From NCBI GenBank assembly GCA_958296175.1, contig OY282448.1:783899-847898 (forward strand): a stretch of DNA of 64,000 bases, given 5' to 3'. A program made the translations under genes and the position numbers. Source of the stretch: an uncultured Chloroflexota bacterium (GTDB taxonomy: Bacteria > Chloroflexota > UBA11872). The notes beneath the pieces are model-generated. The model worked only from the letters and a program-made list of their open reading frames with translations, did not search any database and was not told the DNA's origin. This document shows, piece after piece, positions 1 through 10,243 of this stretch (the stretch's first letter is position 1; the number at the start of each line of letters is the position of its first letter).

Positions 1-1358
<1,358 letters not shown>

Positions 1359-1987
1359 AAAGCAAGTCACGTCACATTGACGTGTAATACACCGCAAAAC
1401 CACTCGAGCCGCTCCGGCCAAGCCGGGGGCTCGAGGCGCCGAGTCATCCTTCATTCACCTTGGACCACGTCGCGCCAGACATTGACGAATGACGCAAACG
1501 TTCACACTCACTCTTCCCCTGTTAAGGTGCCGCCGCGCGCCTGCGCGGCTGGTGCGCCTCGGCGGGCGGCCGGCTGTTCGCCAGCGCCTGCGATGCGCTC
1601 CCGCCTCTGAGGACGGTTAGTGACTGTACCACGCCGGCCGCGGGGTGTCACAGACAATTTTGCCAATTTTGCGCCCGCGGCCGACCGCGGCGCATGCGCG
1701 CCCCGCCGAGTGCCGCCGGCGCCGCGCGCGGCGCCGCCCACACCTGGGCCAAACCTGGGGGCGCAGCAGCAACGGCCGCGCTTCCCCTCGCACGGGCGCA
1801 TCCTCTGGTCTGGCACAGGGGCGCCGCCGTCTGCGCCGCGCGGCCGTTCGGAGGTCCGCGGCGGCGCGGCGCAGGGCGCGCCCGCGCCGCGGACCTCATG
1901 CGCCGCCGCCCCGATCGGGTGGCGCGGACGGCGTGCGCCTGCCACGATCAAGGCCGACGCCGCAGCAGCACGGGAGCTGGCAGCCCC
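1359..1987. other. 16S leader and divergent intergenic region
   Basis: This is the stretch between the rRNA 5' end and the divergent MBL-fold gene. It holds the presumed rRNA promoter and a leader of about 260 bases. It contains a short AT-rich island at 1652-1672 in otherwise very GC-rich DNA. No convincing coding region is seen on either strand; the long ORFs here are GC-driven shadows. Confidence 0.5.
1623..1652 (-). promoter_or_regulatory. Candidate rRNA promoter
   Basis: On the minus strand a TACAGT -10-like hexamer (1623-1628) is preceded, 18 bases away, by TGTGAC (1647-1652) as a weak -35. The -10 matches the TACACT element seen before other genes in the window. It would give a 16S leader of about 255 bases. 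The -35 is poor, so this is tentative. Confidence 0.3.
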
Positions 1988-2836
1988 ATGACCGACGACC
2001 TGCTCGAGGACGAATTCGGCGACATCATCGCCAAAGCCCGCTTCGGCCGCGGGCAATCCGCCGCCGCCGCGGCAGCCGCGGCCGGGATCTCCGCCGCCGA
2101 CCTGGCAGCGCTGGAGGGCTGCGAACGCGCGCCCTCCCGAGACGAGTCCGACGGCCTGGCCGCCGCGCTGGCGCTGGAGCCCGCCTGCCTGTGGGCAATC
2201 GCGCGCGACGCCTGGTCCCCGGCGCCGGTGGCGCTGGACGACGGCGCCACCCGCATCACGACCATCCCCTACCCGCCCATGCGGGTCATTCAATACGTCG
2301 TGGGCGACCTGGCCAGCGGGCAGGCGCTGGTCGTCGATCCCGGCGCCGAGCCCGAGCGCATCCTGGCCGCGCTGGCCGACCAGACCTGGAGCGCCGCCGC
2401 CATCGTCGTCACGCACGCCGACGGCGACCACGTGGGCGCGCTGGCGGCGGTCGACCGCGCCCTGCGCGTCCCGGTGTGGATACACCCGCGCGAACGCGAC
2501 CGGCTCGACCGCGCCGGCGGCCTGGACGTGCACACCTTCGAGCACGGCGACCGTTTCACGGCAGGGCCGTTCGAGATCGAGGCGCTGGGCACGCCGGGGC
2601 ACTCGCCCGGGCACACGTCGCTGGCGCTGCGCGGCCTGGTGTTGTCGGGCGACGCCATCTTCGCCGGCTCGCTGGGCCGCACCTCCTTGGGACCGGCTCA
2701 CTACGCGGGGCATCTGGCGGCAGTGCGCGAGCGTCTGCTAACGCTGCCGCCCGCCGCGCGGCTGTTCCCCGGCCACGGGCCGCCCACCACAGTGGGCGAA
2801 GAACTGCGCCACAACCCCTTCTTCGCCGGCGGCTGA
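1988..2836 (+). CDS. MBL-fold metallo-hydrolase with N-terminal HTH-like region
   Basis: 282 aa. Residues 1-70 look like a Cro/XRE-type helical domain (FGRGQSAAAAAAAAGISAADL resembles an HTH). Residues 95-275 are a metallo-beta-lactamase fold of the glyoxalase II-like type: HADGDH at 143-148, GHSPGH at 204-209, the metal-bridging Asp in SGDAIF (D222) and PGHGP at 261-265. The first motif is HxDxDH rather than HxHxDH; this variant is known from ComEC-type MBL domains. The ATG at 1988 is chosen because it starts the HTH; longer frames upstream are only GC-rich extension. The substrate is unknown; a thioester or lactone is typical of the family. It is divergent from the 16S gene and monocistronic in appearance. 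Confidence 0.85.
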   Translation: MTDDLLEDEFGDIIAKARFGRGQSAAAAAAAAGISAADLAALEGCERAPSRDESDGLAAALALEPACLWAIARDAWSPAPVALDDGATRITTIPYPPMRVIQYVVGDLASGQALVVDPGAEPERILAALADQTWSAAAIVVTHADGDHVGALAAVDRALRVPVWIHPRERDRLDRAGGLDVHTFEHGDRFTAGPFEIEALGTPGHSPGHTSLALRGLVLSGDAIFAGSLGRTSLGPAHYAGHLAAVRERLLTLPPAARLFPGHGPPTTVGEELRHNPFFAGG

Positions 2837-2947
2837 CGCCTTCCTGCGCCGAGGTCCCCGCGGCCGCGTAAGCGGACTTGGACGAAATAAGCGAGAATAG
2901 GGGGAGAGCACCGTCGGCAGGAGCGCCAATGCAGTCAGAGCGATTCC

Positions 2948-3745
2948 ATGTTCGCGTTTGACCTCTCGAACCGATTCGCCGGCGCAACCCTGCTGTTCCG
3001 CTCGTTGTCGCTGGACGGCGCGCTGCAGGCGCTGGCCAAGACCGACCTGCACTACGTCGACCTCTGGGCATCCCCCGGCATGCTGGAACACGTCGACCCG
3101 GCGCGCGACGCGGCGGCGGACGTCAAGGCCAAGCTGGCGGACGCCAACCTGCGCCCGTCCTCGATTTCCGCCTACGCCACGTTCGGCAACGAGCTGGTGG
3201 CGCGCCTGGAGTTCGCGGCCGCCATCGGCGCGCCGACGGTCATCGCCACCGCGCCGGTGCGCGAATACGAGCGGCGCGAGGCGTCGGACGACGTGCGCGC
3301 GCTGGGCCGCGCGGCCCAGGACCTGGGGGTCACGCTGGCCCTGGCCAACCAGGTGGGCACCTGGCTGGACGAACCGGAGGAGATCGCCAGCTTCCTCGAC
3401 GACGTGGGCCATCCGCGCGTGCAGCTCAGCCTCACGCCGCCCCACGCGCGCCTGGCCAGCACCACCCTGCGCGCGGTGATCAACGCGGCTGAGGACCGCG
3501 TGGGCCACGCCTGCCTGTGGAGCGTGGGCACGTCGATGCTCGGGCCGGACGACCTGGGGCCCGGCGACGAGCAGGCGCCCGGCAACGGCACGGTGGACTT
3601 TGGCGCGCTGACCGGCTTGCTGGAAGAGCGCAATTACTTCGGGATGTACACCTTCGTCTGGGACGGCACGGCGGACTGGCCGGAAGACCGCGCCCTGTCC
3701 ACCATCGCCGCCGCGCGCGCGCACGTGCTGGCCGTGGCCGCCTAG
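2948..3745 (+). CDS. Sugar phosphate isomerase/epimerase family (AP endonuclease 2-like TIM barrel)
   Basis: 265 aa. The chain shows the alternating pattern of the xylose-isomerase-like TIM barrel: FAFDLSNRF at the start, DLHYVDLWASPG (strand 2), RPSSISAYATFGNE (strand 3), GAPTVIATAPV (strand 4), LALANQVGTWLDEPEE (strand 5), and a C-terminal FGMYTFVWDG. These proteins usually isomerise or epimerise keto-sugars or inositol derivatives with a bound divalent metal. Several usual metal-binding acidic/His positions are not obvious, so the reaction cannot be named. An alternative ATG at 2929 with a better GGAG opens an 11-codon ORF that overlaps the start, possibly a coupling uORF. It is convergent with the Gfo/Idh gene downstream, a common partner family. 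Confidence 0.75.
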   Translation: MFAFDLSNRFAGATLLFRSLSLDGALQALAKTDLHYVDLWASPGMLEHVDPARDAAADVKAKLADANLRPSSISAYATFGNELVARLEFAAAIGAPTVIATAPVREYERREASDDVRALGRAAQDLGVTLALANQVGTWLDEPEEIASFLDDVGHPRVQLSLTPPHARLASTTLRAVINAAEDRVGHACLWSVGTSMLGPDDLGPGDEQAPGNGTVDFGALTGLLEERNYFGMYTFVWDGTADWPEDRALSTIAAARAHVLAVAA

Positions 3746-3980
3746 CGGCCCGAGGTACCAGCGCGGCCCGAGGCCCCGGCCCGCGCGCCGCCTTCTGGGC
3801 GTCCCGGCGAACCCCGGCCTTCCCGCACCGGCGGGCCGCGCAGCGCCGCAGTGCGCGGGGGCCGGCGCGAGAGCGAGGGTTAGAACCCCGCCGCTCCCGA
3901 GCTTCGCGCCGCGGTTCCCGGCCGCCAGAGCGCCGCCGGGCGGCTTCCCCCGCGCCGCCCGACCGCCGCCGGGGACGCGG

Positions 3981-5108
3981 CTATGCCGCGCGGGCGGCCA
4001 GGTCGTCGGGCAGCGGAATCTCGACCGGGCGTTTCTCCAGGACGCTGGTCACCAGCGCCTCGATCGTGAACATGTTGACCACCGTCTGCGTCAGCGGCAT
4101 GACGGGCGCCGCCAGGCCGAGGGCGGCGTCCACGAAGTTTTCCAGCTGCCGCTGATACATCTCCACGCCGGGCACTGGGTATTCCGTGACCTGGCCGTTG
4201 CCGTACTGGTGCTCGATGACCGGGGCAGGTGCGGGCCGCCAGGCGCGGCGCACCAGCAGCCGGCCCTCGCTACCGGCAACGTGCAGCGCCTCGCTCAGAT
4301 GCGCGCGCCGGCTGCTTTCCACCACACCCACGCAGCCGCTGTCGTACTCGATCATCCCGAACTGGCGGTCGATGACGCCGTACGTGCCGCTGCGGCTGCC
4401 CACGCACCAGGCCGTGCGCGGGCGCGCGGCCATCAGCCCGGCGGCGTGCGCCGCGCCCGGCGGGCCGCCCGCGGCGGTGCCGCGCCCGCCGGCGCCGATG
4501 GAGGCGACGTGGTTGGCCGCGTTGACCGCGTAGCAGGTGATGTCCCAGGGCGCGCCGCCGGCCCGCGCCGGGTCGCGCCGCCAGTTGCGGTTCGGGTCGT
4601 CGGGGCTCTCGTGCTGAGTGTCGAAGGTGCTGAAGGCGGCGCTGACCGAATCCACCCGTCCGATCGTTCCCGCCGCCACCAGCCGCTCCAGCTCGGCCAT
4701 CAGCGGGTGGTGCCGGTACATGAACCCTTCCATCAGAAACGCGCCGGCGGCTTCCACCAGCCGCGTGACTTCCACGGCCTGCGGCCCCGTTTCCGTTAGC
4801 GACTTTTCGCACAGGATGTTGCGGACGCCGGCGTTCAGGCAGCGCTCGATCTGTTCGCGGTGCTGGTTGGGCCAGGTGGCCAGCACCACACCGTCCAGCT
4901 GGTGCACCCGGATCATTTCCTCGAAGTCCGTGTAGTGCGCCTCGCAGTCGTACTCCTCGGCCCAGGCGCGCGCCGCGTCTTCGCGCACGTCGCAGCAGGC
5001 CACCAGATCGACCTTGTCGGCCTCCAGCCCGGCCCGCCCGTGGCGCGAACTGATGCCGCCGCACCCAATCACCCCCAGGCGAAACCCGCGTGGCCCGCTC
5101 GGTGTCAT
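3981..5108 (-). CDS. Gfo/Idh/MocA family oxidoreductase
   Basis: 375 aa. An N-terminal Rossmann domain (LGVIGCGGIS, residues 11-20; acidic end of beta-2 near CDVRED) binds NAD(P); the family's EKP motif appears as EKS (101-103), keeping the catalytic Lys; the C-terminal alpha/beta domain includes RRDPARAGGAPWDITCY near residue 200 and AANHVASIG. Members oxidise or reduce sugars and cyclitols. The ATG at 5108 is chosen because GGAGG lies just upstream and homology begins there; the longer frame to 5174 is not needed. It faces the VTT membrane gene divergently. One of four paralogues in this window. Confidence 0.9.
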   Translation of the reverse strand: MTPSGPRGFRLGVIGCGGISSRHGRAGLEADKVDLVACCDVREDAARAWAEEYDCEAHYTDFEEMIRVHQLDGVVLATWPNQHREQIERCLNAGVRNILCEKSLTETGPQAVEVTRLVEAAGAFLMEGFMYRHHPLMAELERLVAAGTIGRVDSVSAAFSTFDTQHESPDDPNRNWRRDPARAGGAPWDITCYAVNAANHVASIGAGGRGTAAGGPPGAAHAAGLMAARPRTAWCVGSRSGTYGVIDRQFGMIEYDSGCVGVVESSRRAHLSEALHVAGSEGRLLVRRAWRPAPAPVIEHQYGNGQVTEYPVPGVEMYQRQLENFVDAALGLAAPVMPLTQTVVNMFTIEALVTSVLEKRPVEIPLPDDLAARAA

Positions 5109-5354
5109 GCCTCCGCCACCCTCCCGCACGCCGCGCCGGCGCCCGCCGGCCCGCCGCGCACGCCAACCGCCCAAGCGCCGGCATCATCGCAGACACCGCG
5201 CGCCAGGGCGAAAGCGCCGCAGCGCCCGCGACCTCAGGAGCATAGGCGGCGGCGTGCGGTGCGCCGCGGCCGGCCAGCCGGGACGGGCCGCAGGGGCGGA
5301 CTACCATGGAGAGCCGTCCCAGCAGCCCCCCGCCGCGCGCGCGTGCGGCGGGCG

Positions 5355-5969
5355 ATGGAGTTCCGCGTGTCACCCGCCGCCGTAGGTTCGCCCGACTCCT
5401 CGGCGCAGCGCTGGCGCCCGCGCTTCTCGTGGCGGCTGCTGGCGCAGGTCGTGGGGCTGGTGGCCGTCTTTGCCATTGCCGTGCTGGCGGTGGTCTACGG
5501 CGAACTGCTGCGCGAGCGGCTGCAGGGCGCGGGCTACGCGGCCGTGTTCTTCATCACCGTGGTCAGCGCCGCCACGCTGATTCTGCCGGCCCCCGCCGCC
5601 GTGAGCGTGGGCGCTTTTGCCGCGGCCTTGGACAACATCTGGGCCGTGGGACTGGTGGCCGCCACCGGCCAGACCCTGGGCGAACTCACGGGCTACTACG
5701 TTGGCTGGTCGGGCAAGGCCGCCGTGGAGCGCGTGCGCGGGTACGAAACCGTGCGCGCCTGGATGCAGCGCCGCGGCACACTGACGCTCTTTGTGATGGC
5801 CCTGATTCCCAACCCCTTCTTCGACGTGGCCGGCATGATCGCCGGCGCCACCCGCTTCGGCGTCGTGCGCTTCATGGCCGTCTCCTGGCCCGGCCGCGCC
5901 ATCAAAAACATCGGCTACGCCTGGGCCGGCGCCGCCGGCGTCCAACTCCTGGGCTGGCTCACTGGCTGA
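5355..5969 (+). CDS. VTT/DedA-like (SNARE-associated) membrane protein
   Basis: 204 aa. An integral membrane protein: TM helix at about residues 32-52, a re-entrant region FFITVVSAATLILPAPAA, then GLVAATGQTLGELTGYYVGW and MALIPNPFFDVAGMIAG, which are the conserved segments of the TVP38/DedA (VTT) family (Gx3GExxxYxxG and the NPxxD region). Family members act as lipid scramblases or flippases, for example for undecaprenyl phosphate or PE. The start is the ATG at 5355. It is divergent from the Gfo/Idh gene and convergent with the helicase gene at 6019. It looks complete and ordinary. Confidence 0.85.
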   Translation: MEFRVSPAAVGSPDSSAQRWRPRFSWRLLAQVVGLVAVFAIAVLAVVYGELLRERLQGAGYAAVFFITVVSAATLILPAPAAVSVGAFAAALDNIWAVGLVAATGQTLGELTGYYVGWSGKAAVERVRGYETVRAWMQRRGTLTLFVMALIPNPFFDVAGMIAGATRFGVVRFMAVSWPGRAIKNIGYAWAGAAGVQLLGWLTG

Positions 5970-6018
5970 CCGCGCCGGCCGCTGAGACCCACCAACCGAC
6001 AGGAGCGCCCCGCGCCGA

Positions 6019-7911
6019 TCACCCGACCGGCGGCGTCACGCGCTCGCAGCATTCGTCGTCCAGGTCGTCGTAGAGGGACGCCCCCGGGTCTGCGGCGTGG
6101 ACGATGCACAAGGTGCGGCTGGAGCGGGTGAGCGCCACGTAGAGCTGCGCGCGCCGGTGGTCGATCGGGCTGCGCGCCCGCACGGGGTCGAGCAGGTACA
6201 CCGAGGCAAAGTCCAGCCCTTTGGCCGCGTGCACGGTTGCCAGCGAAACCGAAGCGCCGTCCGGCGGCGCTTCGCGGCTGACGACGTGCACCGGCACGCC
6301 GGCCGCCCGCAGCGCCGCGGCCGCTTCGTCCCGCCTTCGATTCGTTCCCGTCAGCACCGCCGTTTGCCCCGCCGCGCCGCCCTCCGCCAGCTCGCGGCGC
6401 AGCTCCTCGACAACGAAGGCCAGCCCCTGTCGCTCCGAGGCGGCGCGCGCCAGCCGCGGCAGCGGGCCTTCCCGCTCGGCCTGTTGCAGGGTCGGCAGCT
6501 CGCGGCGCACGGTGTCCGCGCCGGCGTACAGCGAATCGGCCAGCGCGTGAATCTGGCGGGTGGAGCGGTAGGGGCGGAGCAGGACGTTCTGCCGCACGCG
6601 GGTGCGGAATTCGCGCCGCGCCCAGATGAAGCTGCCGGCGTAGAGCGCCTGCGCCGGGTCGGCCAGCACCAGCAAGCGCCACTCCTCGCCGGCCACCAGC
6701 GCCTTGGCCAGCCGCGCCATCACCGGCGAGCAGTCTTGCGCTTCGTCCACGATCACGTCGCGGTAGCGCGGCGGGTCGGGGTCGGCCGCCAGCGCGGCGC
6801 GCGCCCGTTCGATCATGTCGTCCCAGCCGTCCAGCGCGTCGGCACGCGCGCGGATGCGCTGGTGCAGCGCCCAGACCGCCGCGCGCTGGGGACGCCGCAG
6901 CCGCTGCAGCCCCTGGCTCTCCGGCCGCGTGAGGTCCAGATAGGCCTCGACTTCGCCGAACTGGTTCGGGCCGAGCACGTGCGCGATTTCGTTCTCCAGG
7001 ACGTCCATCGACGTCCTGGCCAGCGCCGCGCGGTCGCCGTCCGACAGCCGCGCGACCTCGGCGGGAAGGACCGACGCGAGCCACGAGCCGTCGAGATCGA
7101 CGCGCTTCGGGACGGCATACTGCTCGCGGCGCTGCAAGTACGCTTCGGCCCAGCCGTGAACGGTCTGCGTCTCGATCTGCCGCGCCGCCTCCGGTGCGGC
7201 CAAGGCGTCGATCGCGCGGCGGACGCTCAGCATCAGCGCGCGGTTGTAACACAGGTAAAGCACCCGACCGCCGCACAGCTCCGGCTGCTGGGCCCGATGC
7301 AGCGCGCGCCGGATGGCAATGGCCGTCTTGCCCGTGCCCGCGCCGGCGGGGACGAACGTCAGCCCTTTGCGCTCGCGCGCGTCGTATTCGACCAGGAAGC
7401 GCTGGTCGTCGTCGAGCGCGGCGAAGTACGCCTCGTAGCCGTGCGCCGCCGCCTCGTCCAGCAGGTCGGGGTCGGGGAGGCGGATCGGGTCGGTGGGCGA
7501 CGCGCGCGGGACCGGCGGGGCGCAGACCGCTCCGTCGAGCCCGAGCGGGGCCTTCCTGGCAACGATCCCAGGAATGCGCGCGAGGTTGTGCGATTCCCAT
7601 TTGTAGGCCGCGTCGTGGCGGTCGGCCCACAGCGCCACGATTTCGTCCCGCTGCTGGGCAAAGATCAGCCGCGGCGCCCCGTGGGCATTCGTGATGCGCG
7701 CCGAGCGCGACTCCACGTCCGCGTCGATTCGGTGCAGATGCTCGTTGTTGAGACCCGGGCTTGGGTCGCGGCGCCGCAGGCGCTGGAGCGTCGCGTAGAC
7801 CTTGGCTTCCACGCGTCGATCGCCGAGCTTGCCCACCGACTTCTCGAAGCCAGGCGCCGCGAAGAGGGCGAATTCAAAGCCGCCGCCGCTGGGCACCCCT
7901 GTCGATGCCAT
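6019..7911 (-). CDS. UvrD/Rep-like superfamily 1 helicase with N-terminal RelE/ParE-like domain
   Basis: 630 aa. Residues about 12-110 resemble a RelE/ParE-type mRNA-interferase fold: FEFALFAAPGFEKSVGKL, GLNNEHL, then RLIFAQQRDEIVALWADRHDAAYKW. This is a known but uncommon N-terminal extension of SF1 helicases. Then come helicase motif I (GAGTGKT, 190-196), motif II (DEAQD, 389-393), motif III (LADPAQALY), motif IV/V (ATVHAAKGLDFASVYLL) and motif VI (YVALTRSSRTL). The UvrD 2B insertion is short. The ATG at 7911 has a GAAAGG site 6 bases upstream; an ATG at 7971 would add 20 residues with no homology. It probably translocates 3'-5' on ssDNA in repair or defence; the toxin-like domain may bind rather than cut RNA. 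Confidence 0.85.
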   Translation of the reverse strand: MASTGVPSGGGFEFALFAAPGFEKSVGKLGDRRVEAKVYATLQRLRRRDPSPGLNNEHLHRIDADVESRSARITNAHGAPRLIFAQQRDEIVALWADRHDAAYKWESHNLARIPGIVARKAPLGLDGAVCAPPVPRASPTDPIRLPDPDLLDEAAAHGYEAYFAALDDDQRFLVEYDARERKGLTFVPAGAGTGKTAIAIRRALHRAQQPELCGGRVLYLCYNRALMLSVRRAIDALAAPEAARQIETQTVHGWAEAYLQRREQYAVPKRVDLDGSWLASVLPAEVARLSDGDRAALARTSMDVLENEIAHVLGPNQFGEVEAYLDLTRPESQGLQRLRRPQRAAVWALHQRIRARADALDGWDDMIERARAALAADPDPPRYRDVIVDEAQDCSPVMARLAKALVAGEEWRLLVLADPAQALYAGSFIWARREFRTRVRQNVLLRPYRSTRQIHALADSLYAGADTVRRELPTLQQAEREGPLPRLARAASERQGLAFVVEELRRELAEGGAAGQTAVLTGTNRRRDEAAAALRAAGVPVHVVSREAPPDGASVSLATVHAAKGLDFASVYLLDPVRARSPIDHRRAQLYVALTRSSRTLCIVHAADPGASLYDDLDDECCERVTPPVG

Positions 7912-8042
7912 TCGCACCCTTTCCGCCGCGGGCCGAGCGCACGCCTGCTCGACTCGCACCATAGCAAGCACGCCGTGCGGCGCGTTGCACGCGGGGGGTG
8001 GGCGGGTCAGACTGTGGCGGGGGCTTCGATGGAGGCGGGCGG

Positions 8043-9014
8043 ATGGCCGAGCCGGTGCGCGTGGGGTTTGTGGGGGCTGGTCGGTTGGCGTCGCGGGTGC
8101 ATTACCCGTCGCTGGACGAGGTCGAGGACGCGGCGCTGACGGCGATTGCGGAGCTGGACGCGGAGCGCCTGGCGGCGGCGGCCGACCGCTACGACGTGGC
8201 CGGCCGCTACACCGACTACCGCCGGATGCTGGAGCGCGAGGAGCTGGACGCGGTGTACGTGGTGCTGCCGCCGCATCTGCTGCACGACGTGGTGGTGGAC
8301 TGCCTGCAGGCGGGGGTACACGTGTTCGTCGAGAAGCCGCCGGGCGTCAGCACCTACGAGACCGAGGCCTTTGCCTGGTACGCGCAGCAGCACGGCTGCC
8401 TGACGATGTGCGGGTTCAACCGGCGCTTCGTCCCGCTGCTGCGCCATTGCAAGGCGCTGGTGGAGGCAGCCGGTCCCATCCACCTGGCCGCGGTGCGCTT
8501 TCACAAGTTCGAGGCGGGGCCGCAGGACTACGGGTTCTACCGCGGCGCGGTCAGCCATCTGACGTCCGACATTATTCACGCCGTGGACGCCTTGCGCTGG
8601 CTGGCGGGGGGCGAGGTGACGGAGGCGGCGGCGCACTCGCGCGCGCTGGGGCGGCCGTACGCCAACGCGCATGCGGCGCTGATTGGCTTTTCCAGCGGCT
8701 GCTCGGGCGTGCTGCTGGCCAGCCGCCGGGCCGGCGCGCGGCGGCACACCTTCGAGTTTCACGGCGGCGACGTGTCGGTGTACTGCGACGACACGCACGA
8801 AGCGCGCGTCTACCGCCAGGACTGCGGCGAGCCGCAGGTGATCCGCGCCGCCGACCTGACCGACGCGGCGCACACGCACCACCGCGCGGGGTTCCTGGCC
8901 GAACACCAGCACTTCATCGACTGCATCCGCAGCGGCGCGCAGCCGCTGACGAACTTTGCCGACGCGGCCAAGACCATGCGGCTGGTCGACCAGATTGCGG
9001 CCGACGTGCGCTGA
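8043..9014 (+). CDS. Gfo/Idh/MocA family oxidoreductase
   Basis: 323 aa. Rossmann motif VGFVGAGRLASR (7-18), EKP at 97-99 with the catalytic Lys, and DIIHAVDALRWLAGG, carrying the conserved His/Asp pair of the active site, at about residues 179-193. The ATG at 8043 has GGAGG 8 bases upstream. Such NAD(P)-dependent enzymes act on sugars, cyclitols or related polyols. The gene stands between divergent and convergent neighbours, so no operon partner is visible. It differs clearly from the other three family members in the window, so it is not a recent duplicate. Confidence 0.9.
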   Translation: MAEPVRVGFVGAGRLASRVHYPSLDEVEDAALTAIAELDAERLAAAADRYDVAGRYTDYRRMLEREELDAVYVVLPPHLLHDVVVDCLQAGVHVFVEKPPGVSTYETEAFAWYAQQHGCLTMCGFNRRFVPLLRHCKALVEAAGPIHLAAVRFHKFEAGPQDYGFYRGAVSHLTSDIIHAVDALRWLAGGEVTEAAAHSRALGRPYANAHAALIGFSSGCSGVLLASRRAGARRHTFEFHGGDVSVYCDDTHEARVYRQDCGEPQVIRAADLTDAAHTHHRAGFLAEHQHFIDCIRSGAQPLTNFADAAKTMRLVDQIAADVR

Positions 9015-9139
9015 CGGGCGCGGCGGCTGGCCGCCGCCCTGTCCTGCGCGGCGCGCCTCGGCCGCTTTCCGTCGAGGCGGGTCCAGCGGGGGGACGCGGG
9101 CGCCGACTGGCCGGCGGCTCGGCCCGGCCGCGCGCCCGC

Positions 9140-9352
9140 CTACCCGCCGCGCAGCAGGGCGAGGGCTTTGACGTAGCTGCGGCGTTCCAGGAAGTGGCGC
9201 AGTTGGGGCGGGGCGCTGGGGGGCAGGGCGCCGGTCAGGTCGTCCACGCGGCGCAGCGCCTGGCCCAGCTGGTCGGCCGGGGCGGGCGGCGGGCCGATGG
9301 CGCGCATCAGCGCCTCCAGCGCGTCCGTCAGGTCGGCCGTGCGGTCGCTCAC
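9140..9352 (-). CDS. Small hypothetical protein
   Basis: 70 aa from a GTG at 9352. The sequence is helical and acidic/basic (VSDRTADLTDALEALMRA, then RRVDDLTGALPPSAPPQLRHFLERRSYVKALALL). The C-terminal RSYVKALALLRGG looks like a helical tail. No known domain is recognised. It lies directly downstream of the OsmC gene on the same strand, 139 bases away. Its reading frame has good third-position GC, but it could be an artefact of high GC. Confidence 0.4.
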   Translation of the reverse strand: MSDRTADLTDALEALMRAIGPPPAPADQLGQALRRVDDLTGALPPSAPPQLRHFLERRSYVKALALLRGG

Positions 9353-9401
9353 GCGGCAGCGCCGACGCCGGCGTCCCGCGACCGCGGGGCCGGAAGGCGC
9401 G

Positions 9402-9456
9402 TCACGGCCGACGGCCGCGGCGTGCACGACGGCCGTGGCGTGCACGACGGCCGCGC
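9402..9456. repeat. 18-bp tandem repeat, about 3 copies
   Basis: Units of the type CGTGCACGACGGCCGTGG follow each other with an 18-base period, the outermost diverged. They lie between the small hypothetical gene and the OsmC gene. Function unknown; may be slippage in GC-rich DNA. Confidence 0.6.
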
Positions 9457-9491
9457 GGCGCGGCGCTCAAGTCTCACGCGGGCCGCGCGCG

Positions 9492-9935
9492 TCACGCCAG
9501 CGCGGCCTCGACCGTGATGTCCACGTTGCCGCGCAGCGCGTTGGAGATGGGGCAGCCGGCCTCGCCCTGGGCGGCCAGGTCGGCAAATCCGGCCTGGTCC
9601 AGACCGGGCACCACGCCTTCCACGCGCAGCGCGCTGGCGCCCACGCGGAAGCCGCCTTCCGGCTTGGGCACGAAGGTCACGCTGGCCGACACGCGCAGTT
9701 CCTGGGGCGGGTGGCCGGCCTCGCCGAGGGTGTGGGAGAAGGCCATGGCGTAGCAGCTGGCGTGGGAGGCGGCCAGCAGTTCCTCGGGGCTGGTTTTGCC
9801 GCCCGGGCCCTCGGTGCGGGCCGGCCAGCTGACCGCCTGGGCCGTCAGGGCGCCGCTGCCCACGTCGAACGTTCCGCTGCCTTGCAGCAAATTGCCCCGC
9901 CACACCACGTCGGCCCGCCGCACGATGTCGGCCAT
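9492..9935 (-). CDS. OsmC/Ohr family peroxiredoxin-like protein
   Basis: 147 aa. The OsmC fold is clear, with both active-site cysteines: C61 in ASHASCYAMAFS and C128 in GEAGCPISNAL. It is of OsmC rather than Ohr type and reduces organic hydroperoxides through a Cys disulfide in the cytoplasm. The ATG at 9935 has AAGGA about 9 bases upstream; an ATG at 9944 is possible and adds three residues. It is divergent from the XRE regulator gene at 10244, with about 300 bases between, so that regulator could act on it. Confidence 0.92.
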   Translation of the reverse strand: MADIVRRADVVWRGNLLQGSGTFDVGSGALTAQAVSWPARTEGPGGKTSPEELLAASHASCYAMAFSHTLGEAGHPPQELRVSASVTFVPKPEGGFRVGASALRVEGVVPGLDQAGFADLAAQGEAGCPISNALRGNVDITVEAALA

Positions 9936-10202
9936 GACACACATCCTTCGTTCGATCGCCGCTCTCGGACAGCCGCATTGTGCGCCTTTCCGCTGCGCGC
10001 ACCAAATCGGCGGCGGGCGGAGAGCGCCAGCGCCCGCCGCTTCTGGATGCGCGCGCGGGCTGGACCAACGGCGGCCGCCCTGCGCGGCCGGCCTGCGCCG
10101 CTCTGCGCCTCGAACCGCGCCGGCCCTGCGGCGCACACCCGTAACTCGTCGTTGCCTGGCGGTCGCCGCTGGCGCTGGGAAGGCGGCGGGAGCGGCGGCG
10201 GG

Positions 10203-10231
10203 TTGGACCTGGGCGTCAATCTCGCTATAGT
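10203..10231 (+). promoter_or_regulatory. Promoter of the double-HTH regulator
   Basis: TTGGAC (10203-10208), a 17-base spacer, and TATAGT (10226-10231) form a good housekeeping-sigma promoter. Transcription would start near 10238, only about six bases before the ATG at 10244, with no Shine-Dalgarno, so the mRNA should be nearly leaderless. Confidence 0.65.
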
Positions 10232-10243
10232 GCCGCTTCCTGT

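Noticed and set aside
1648..2713. Large overlapping ORFs on both strands over the MBL gene
   Set aside because: They are shadows of the MBL-fold reading frame, with Arg/Ala/Pro composition and no motifs.
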